NCBI RefSeq assembly: GCF_016461785.1 | Contig: NZ_JAEMUH010000003.1 | Location: 1 to 64,000, forward strand | Direction of reading: 5' to 3' | DNA: 64,000 nt | Source: Marinomonas ostreistagni | GTDB taxonomy: Bacteria > Pseudomonadota > Gammaproteobacteria > Pseudomonadales > Marinomonadaceae | In this document: piece after piece, positions 63,975 to 64,000 of the stretch | Position numbering within the stretch: position 1 is the stretch's first letter | Layout of the letters: every line of letters starts with the position of its first letter | Notes under the pieces: generated by a model | Database searches by the model: none | What the model was told of the DNA's origin: nothing | Seen by the model: the letters and a program-made list of their open reading frames with translations, nothing else | Made by a program: the position numbers and the translations under genes

Positions 63975-64000
63975 ACTGATGACGCAATGGCGGTGTGCCA

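Noticed and set aside
1-64000. CRISPR array, prophage, insertion sequence, tRNA, toxin-antitoxin or defence island
   Set aside because: No repeat array, transposase, integrase or defence-type protein was found; ygfX is only a possible toxin by homology and has a housekeeping neighbour.

Overview
The window reads as chromosomal core DNA of a marine gammaproteobacterium, most likely Marinomonas or a close Oceanospirillales relative. This is inferred from protein sequences and gene order: edd-hexR, ygiF-glnE, rpoE-rseABC-mucD and efp/epmA/epmB sit with a Pseudomonas-style mannitol operon and dctBD-dctPQM. I see no prophage, insertion sequence, CRISPR array, tRNA or integron. About 56 genes occupy nearly all of the sequence.

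Layout. 0-2.7 kb: a divergent lysR-lysA pair of the enterobacterial type, flanked by a diverged 30-bp direct repeat and followed by a decayed 5S rRNA and a strong terminator. 2.7-8.9 kb: selO, an MFS transporter, an Lrp-type regulator, purEK and mgsA. 8.9-16.5 kb: central carbon genes pyk, gap and edd, with putP and the regulator hexR; three HexR-like boxes lie between gap and edd. 16.5-19.1 kb: a small-molecule kinase, ung and ygfZ. 19.3-27.7 kb: polyol catabolism, with a xylulokinase, an AraC regulator, mannitol dehydrogenase and an ABC transporter (mtlEFGK). 28-31 kb: a pseudoazurin, sdhE-ygfX and nadB. 31.2-35.4 kb: the envelope-stress operon rpoE-rseA-rseB-rseC-mucD. 35.5-42.5 kb: a lone CheW-domain protein, argA-argE, a short ygiF and glnE. 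42.5-49.5 kb: iron-siderophore uptake, with an IrgA-type TonB receptor, an IrgB-type LysR activator and an ABC importer. 49.7-52.8 kb: a YjfB-type small protein and the EF-P module. 52.8-61.8 kb: C4-dicarboxylate sensing (dctBD) and TRAP transport (dctPQM), enclosing a TauE-type exporter and a diguanylate cyclase. 62-64 kb: tmcA.

How the genes work together. HexR probably links gap and edd to Entner-Doudoroff flux. Mannitol enters through MtlEFGK and is oxidised by MtlD; the xylulokinase would serve arabitol. DctB/DctD probably drive dctPQM through a sigma-54 promoter. Fur boxes precede both iron-uptake promoters, and each also carries the same 19-bp interrupted palindrome with LysR-type geometry, so one IrgB-like activator may control receptor and importer together.

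I found no clearly undescribed multi-gene system. The most useful leads are the shared IrgB-like operator, the decayed 5S rRNA and repeats beside lysRA, a long palindrome before the diguanylate cyclase, and a TRAP permease subunit with an extra segment of about 110 residues. Terminators, operators and start choices were all read by eye and no search was run.
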